From Pseudomonadota bacterium (lineage in GTDB: Bacteria > Pseudomonadota > Gammaproteobacteria > Xanthomonadales > SZUA-38): a stretch of DNA of 63,007 nucleotides. The notes under the pieces are model-generated. The model made no database searches. It was not told where the DNA came from and worked only from the letters and a program-made list of their open reading frames with translations. The translations under genes and the position numbers were made by a program. Shown here piece by piece: positions 60,925-63,007 of the stretch (positions are counted from its first letter, which is position 1; every line of letters begins with the position of its first letter). The stretch is taken from positions 1-63,007 of the forward strand of contig JBCCCR010000038.1 in NCBI GenBank assembly GCA_039033415.1, in the 5' to 3' direction.

Positions 60925-61809
60925 ATGGCCCGCGCCGCGAGCTACGTCGGACGCTTTGCCCCGTCTCCGACGGGCCGGCTGCACATGGGCTCGCTGATTG
61001 CCGCGCTCGCGAGCTACGCCCAGGCGCGTCAGCAGCAGGGGCGGTGGCTTCTGCGGATGGAAGATATCGACCCGCCCCGCGAGCGACCCGGCGCCGCCGA
61101 GGCCATCGAGGCGGACCTGAAGCGCTTCGGCATGTCGCCCGATAAACCAACGCTTTTTCAGAGCACGCGTACCACCGCCTACCAACAGGCGCTCAATCGA
61201 CTGAAAGCGAGCGGTCACGTGTTTCCCTGCGGCTGCAGTCGCCGCCATCTGGGGCACGGGCACCTGTATCCACAAACCTGCAGCGGCGGTCTGCCGCCAG
61301 GGCGCGAGCGACGCAGCTGGCGCGTTCGGGTGAGCGGGCGCTATGCCTTCGACGATCTGCTGCAGGGAGCCTACGGTCAGCAGCTCGAAACGGAGGTGGG
61401 CGCGTTCATCCTGTGGCGAGCTGACGGCCAGCCCGCTTACCAGCTGGCCGTGGTGGTCGACGATTATTTTCAGGGGATTACCGAAGTGGTGCGCGGCAGC
61501 GACCTCATCGGCTCCACGCCTCGACAGCTGTTCCTGCAGCGGCTGCTCGGGCTGCCGCAGCCGGCTTATCTTCACCTGCCGGTGGCCCTCAACGAACAGG
61601 GCAACAAGCTGAGCAAACAGACCGGCGCACGACCTATCGACCCACAGCAGCCTATGCCGGCGCTGGCGCGGGCCTGGTCGTTTCTTGGCCAGGAAGAACC
61701 TCCAGCGGAGGCGCTGACCTCGCCCGAGGCGTTCTGGCGCTGGGCGCCGGCCCGCTGGAAGGCAAACCGCATTCCCGCGGTAACCGAAATCCCTGCGAAC
61801 GGTTTATGA
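60925..61809 (+). CDS. gluQ: Glutamyl-Q tRNA(Asp) synthetase
   Basis: 294 aa. Class I catalytic motif in FAPSPTGRLHMGSL (HIGH counterpart HMGS) and NKLSKQTGA (KMSKS counterpart). A zinc-binding site is formed by FPCGCSRRHL and YPQTCSG. Lacks the anticodon-binding domain of GltX, which defines GluQRS. It glutamylates queuosine 34 in tRNA(Asp). Starts 5 bases after cysZ. Confidence 0.96.
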   Translation: MARAASYVGRFAPSPTGRLHMGSLIAALASYAQARQQQGRWLLRMEDIDPPRERPGAAEAIEADLKRFGMSPDKPTLFQSTRTTAYQQALNRLKASGHVFPCGCSRRHLGHGHLYPQTCSGGLPPGRERRSWRVRVSGRYAFDDLLQGAYGQQLETEVGAFILWRADGQPAYQLAVVVDDYFQGITEVVRGSDLIGSTPRQLFLQRLLGLPQPAYLHLPVALNEQGNKLSKQTGARPIDPQQPMPALARAWSFLGQEEPPAEALTSPEAFWRWAPARWKANRIPAVTEIPANGL

Positions 61810-61842
61810 TGCGGGCTGTTTTGGACATAAGCAGGCAACCGG

Positions 61843-62862
61843 ATGACCGACGTTAATCGCCAGTGGATCATGACTTCGCGCCCAAAGGACATGGTGTCTC
61901 GGGAAAACTTCAGCTGGCAGGAGTCCCCAATGCCCGAGCCGGGTGACGGGGAATTTTTAGTCCGAAATCTCTTCCTGTCTTTCGACCCCACCATGCGGGT
62001 CTGGATGAACGCGCAGGACAGCTACCTGCCGGCGATCCAGATCGGCGAGGTGATGCGCTGCTTCTCGGTGGCCCAGGTGGTCAAATCGAATCACCCGGAT
62101 TATGCGGCCGGTGAACTCGTGAACGGCGGCTTTGGCTGGCAGGACTACGCCGTCAGCAACGGCGCCGGACCCATTCCGCCGAGCAAGCTCCATCCGGGCA
62201 TCGACCCGCAGCTGACGATGAGCGTGCTCGGCATGACCGGCCTGACCGGCTATTTCGGCATGCTGGATGTGGGCGAGGTAAAGCCGGGAGACGCGGTGCT
62301 GGTCTCCGGCGCCGCCGGCGCCACCGGCTCGGTAGCCGCGCAGATCGGCCGCATTAAGGGCGCCAGAGTTGTGGGCATGGCCGGTGGGGAAGAAAAGTGC
62401 CGCTGGCTCAGCGAGGTTGCCGGTCTCGACGGGGTCATCGACTACAAGTCGGAAAAGTTGAGCAAAGCGCTTCGACAGCACTTCCCCAAAGGCATTGACC
62501 TTTACTTCGACAACGTCGGTGGACCAACGCTGGATGCCGCCCTCGCCGGCCTGGCTCTGGGCGGCCGGGTCGTGCTGTGCGGCGCAATCTCAGGCTACAA
62601 CAGCGCCACCGGTGCTGACGGGCTCAAAAACTACGCCAATCTCATTGTGCAGCGCGGCCGTATGCAGGGCTTCATTATTCTCGACTACGCCAAACGCTAC
62701 GGCGAGGCGCTACAAGAACTGTCGGGCTGGGTTCAGTCAGGTGACCTGAAATACCAGATCGACCTGCAGGAGGGCCTGGAAAATGCACCGGAGACATTTC
62801 AGCGCATCTTCACCGGTGCAAACCAGGGTAAACAGCTGCTGAAGGTTGCGGATCCGACCTAA
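61843..62862 (+). CDS. NADP-dependent oxidoreductase, CurA/MDR family
   Basis: 339 aa medium-chain reductase. N-terminal NRQWIMTSRPKDMVSRENFSWQE is typical of CurA (curcumin/alkenal reductase) proteins. GTGDxVLVSGAAGATGSVAAQIG-like NADP motif is present as GDAVLVSGAAGATGSVAAQIG, with no zinc ligands. It should reduce alpha,beta-unsaturated carbonyls. Monocistronic. Confidence 0.94.
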   Translation: MTDVNRQWIMTSRPKDMVSRENFSWQESPMPEPGDGEFLVRNLFLSFDPTMRVWMNAQDSYLPAIQIGEVMRCFSVAQVVKSNHPDYAAGELVNGGFGWQDYAVSNGAGPIPPSKLHPGIDPQLTMSVLGMTGLTGYFGMLDVGEVKPGDAVLVSGAAGATGSVAAQIGRIKGARVVGMAGGEEKCRWLSEVAGLDGVIDYKSEKLSKALRQHFPKGIDLYFDNVGGPTLDAALAGLALGGRVVLCGAISGYNSATGADGLKNYANLIVQRGRMQGFIILDYAKRYGEALQELSGWVQSGDLKYQIDLQEGLENAPETFQRIFTGANQGKQLLKVADPT

Positions 62863-62872
62863 AGGAAGGGCT

Positions 62873-62941
62873 GGGGTCAGGGTAAATGGGCAGAATTAAA
62901 ACAATTTGCCCTGAAACTGACACCCCAAATAATTTGGGGTG
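62873..62941. repeat. REP-like palindromic element with attached hairpin
   Basis: GGGGTCAG (62873-62880) pairs with CTGACACCCC (62917-62926, one extra base), and GGTAAAT (62881-62887) with ATTTGCC (62904-62910). Such GGGGTCAG...GTAAAT palindromes accompany REP-associated tyrosine transposases. It is followed at once by a perfect CACCCCAAAT-A-ATTTGGGGTG hairpin (62921-62941), which may also terminate curA-like transcription. No transposase is visible before the window ends. Confidence 0.6.
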
Positions 62942-63007
62942 CGGGAGCCATACCCGGGATACAACAGCAGCCCGTTAAATGTAACCAGGATAACTGCCGG
63001 CGTTTAC

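Overview
The window reads as a piece of a GC-rich gammaproteobacterial chromosome. Housekeeping genes with typical gammaproteobacterial relatives (rimO, rsmC, msrA, htpX, cysZ, gluQ) are mixed with inner-membrane transporters, RND pumps, a TonB-dependent receptor and secreted enzymes. I cannot name the genus; the mix would fit a free-living, probably aquatic or xanthomonad/chromatial-like lineage. No rRNA, tRNA, CRISPR array or prophage was seen.

Region 1 (1-3710) is a chromosomal integron. A tyrosine integrase with the IntI-specific insertion (2736-3710, +) lies next to an attI-like core at 2565. Six gene cassettes run away from it on the minus strand, separated by five recognisable attC sites. 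Four of these are nearly identical 58-bp sites. Three of the six cassettes carry divergent copies of the same small two-helix membrane protein; the other three encode unrecognised proteins.

Region 2 (3764-12183, all minus) is a codirectional six-gene run. It has a secreted TldD-like metalloprotease, an overlapping secreted partner that has lost the metal ligands, a MacA-like adaptor, an ABC ATPase and two FtsX/MacB-like permeases. It looks like a periplasmic peptide-processing and export module with unknown substrate.

Region 3 (12238-26904) holds rimO and rsmC (rsmC probably starts at a CTG overlapping the rimO stop), a 7TM diguanylate cyclase, a TetR regulator flanked by a small membrane protein and an OPT transporter, a DNRLRE-type surface protein, an S9 peptidase, msrA, an SLC13-type transporter and a serine hydrolase.

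Region 4 (26940-36195) has two convergent RND pump/adaptor pairs. The first has its ribosome-binding site buried in a hairpin. The second is divergent from a TetR gene with a perfect palindromic operator between them. No outer-membrane channel gene is present.

Region 5 (36214-43187) has an overlapping trio: a cupredoxin-like protein, a receptor Ser/Thr kinase with a degenerate cyclase-like module, and a putative outer-membrane protein. Ankyrin and TPR proteins follow, separated by an intergenic cluster of strong inverted repeats.

Region 6 (43230-63007) includes an orphan ParA, a DUF4097-type repeat protein, a lipoprotein, an aldo/keto reductase, a beta-CASP nuclease, a radical SAM protein under what looks like a textbook LexA-controlled promoter, a peroxiredoxin, an acyl-CoA synthetase, a TonB receptor, an NSS transporter, two tandem small Cys/His-rich exported proteins, an EamA transporter, an SPFH protein paired with an Arc-like protein, htpX, cysZ, gluQ, a CurA-like reductase, and a REP-like palindrome at the right edge.
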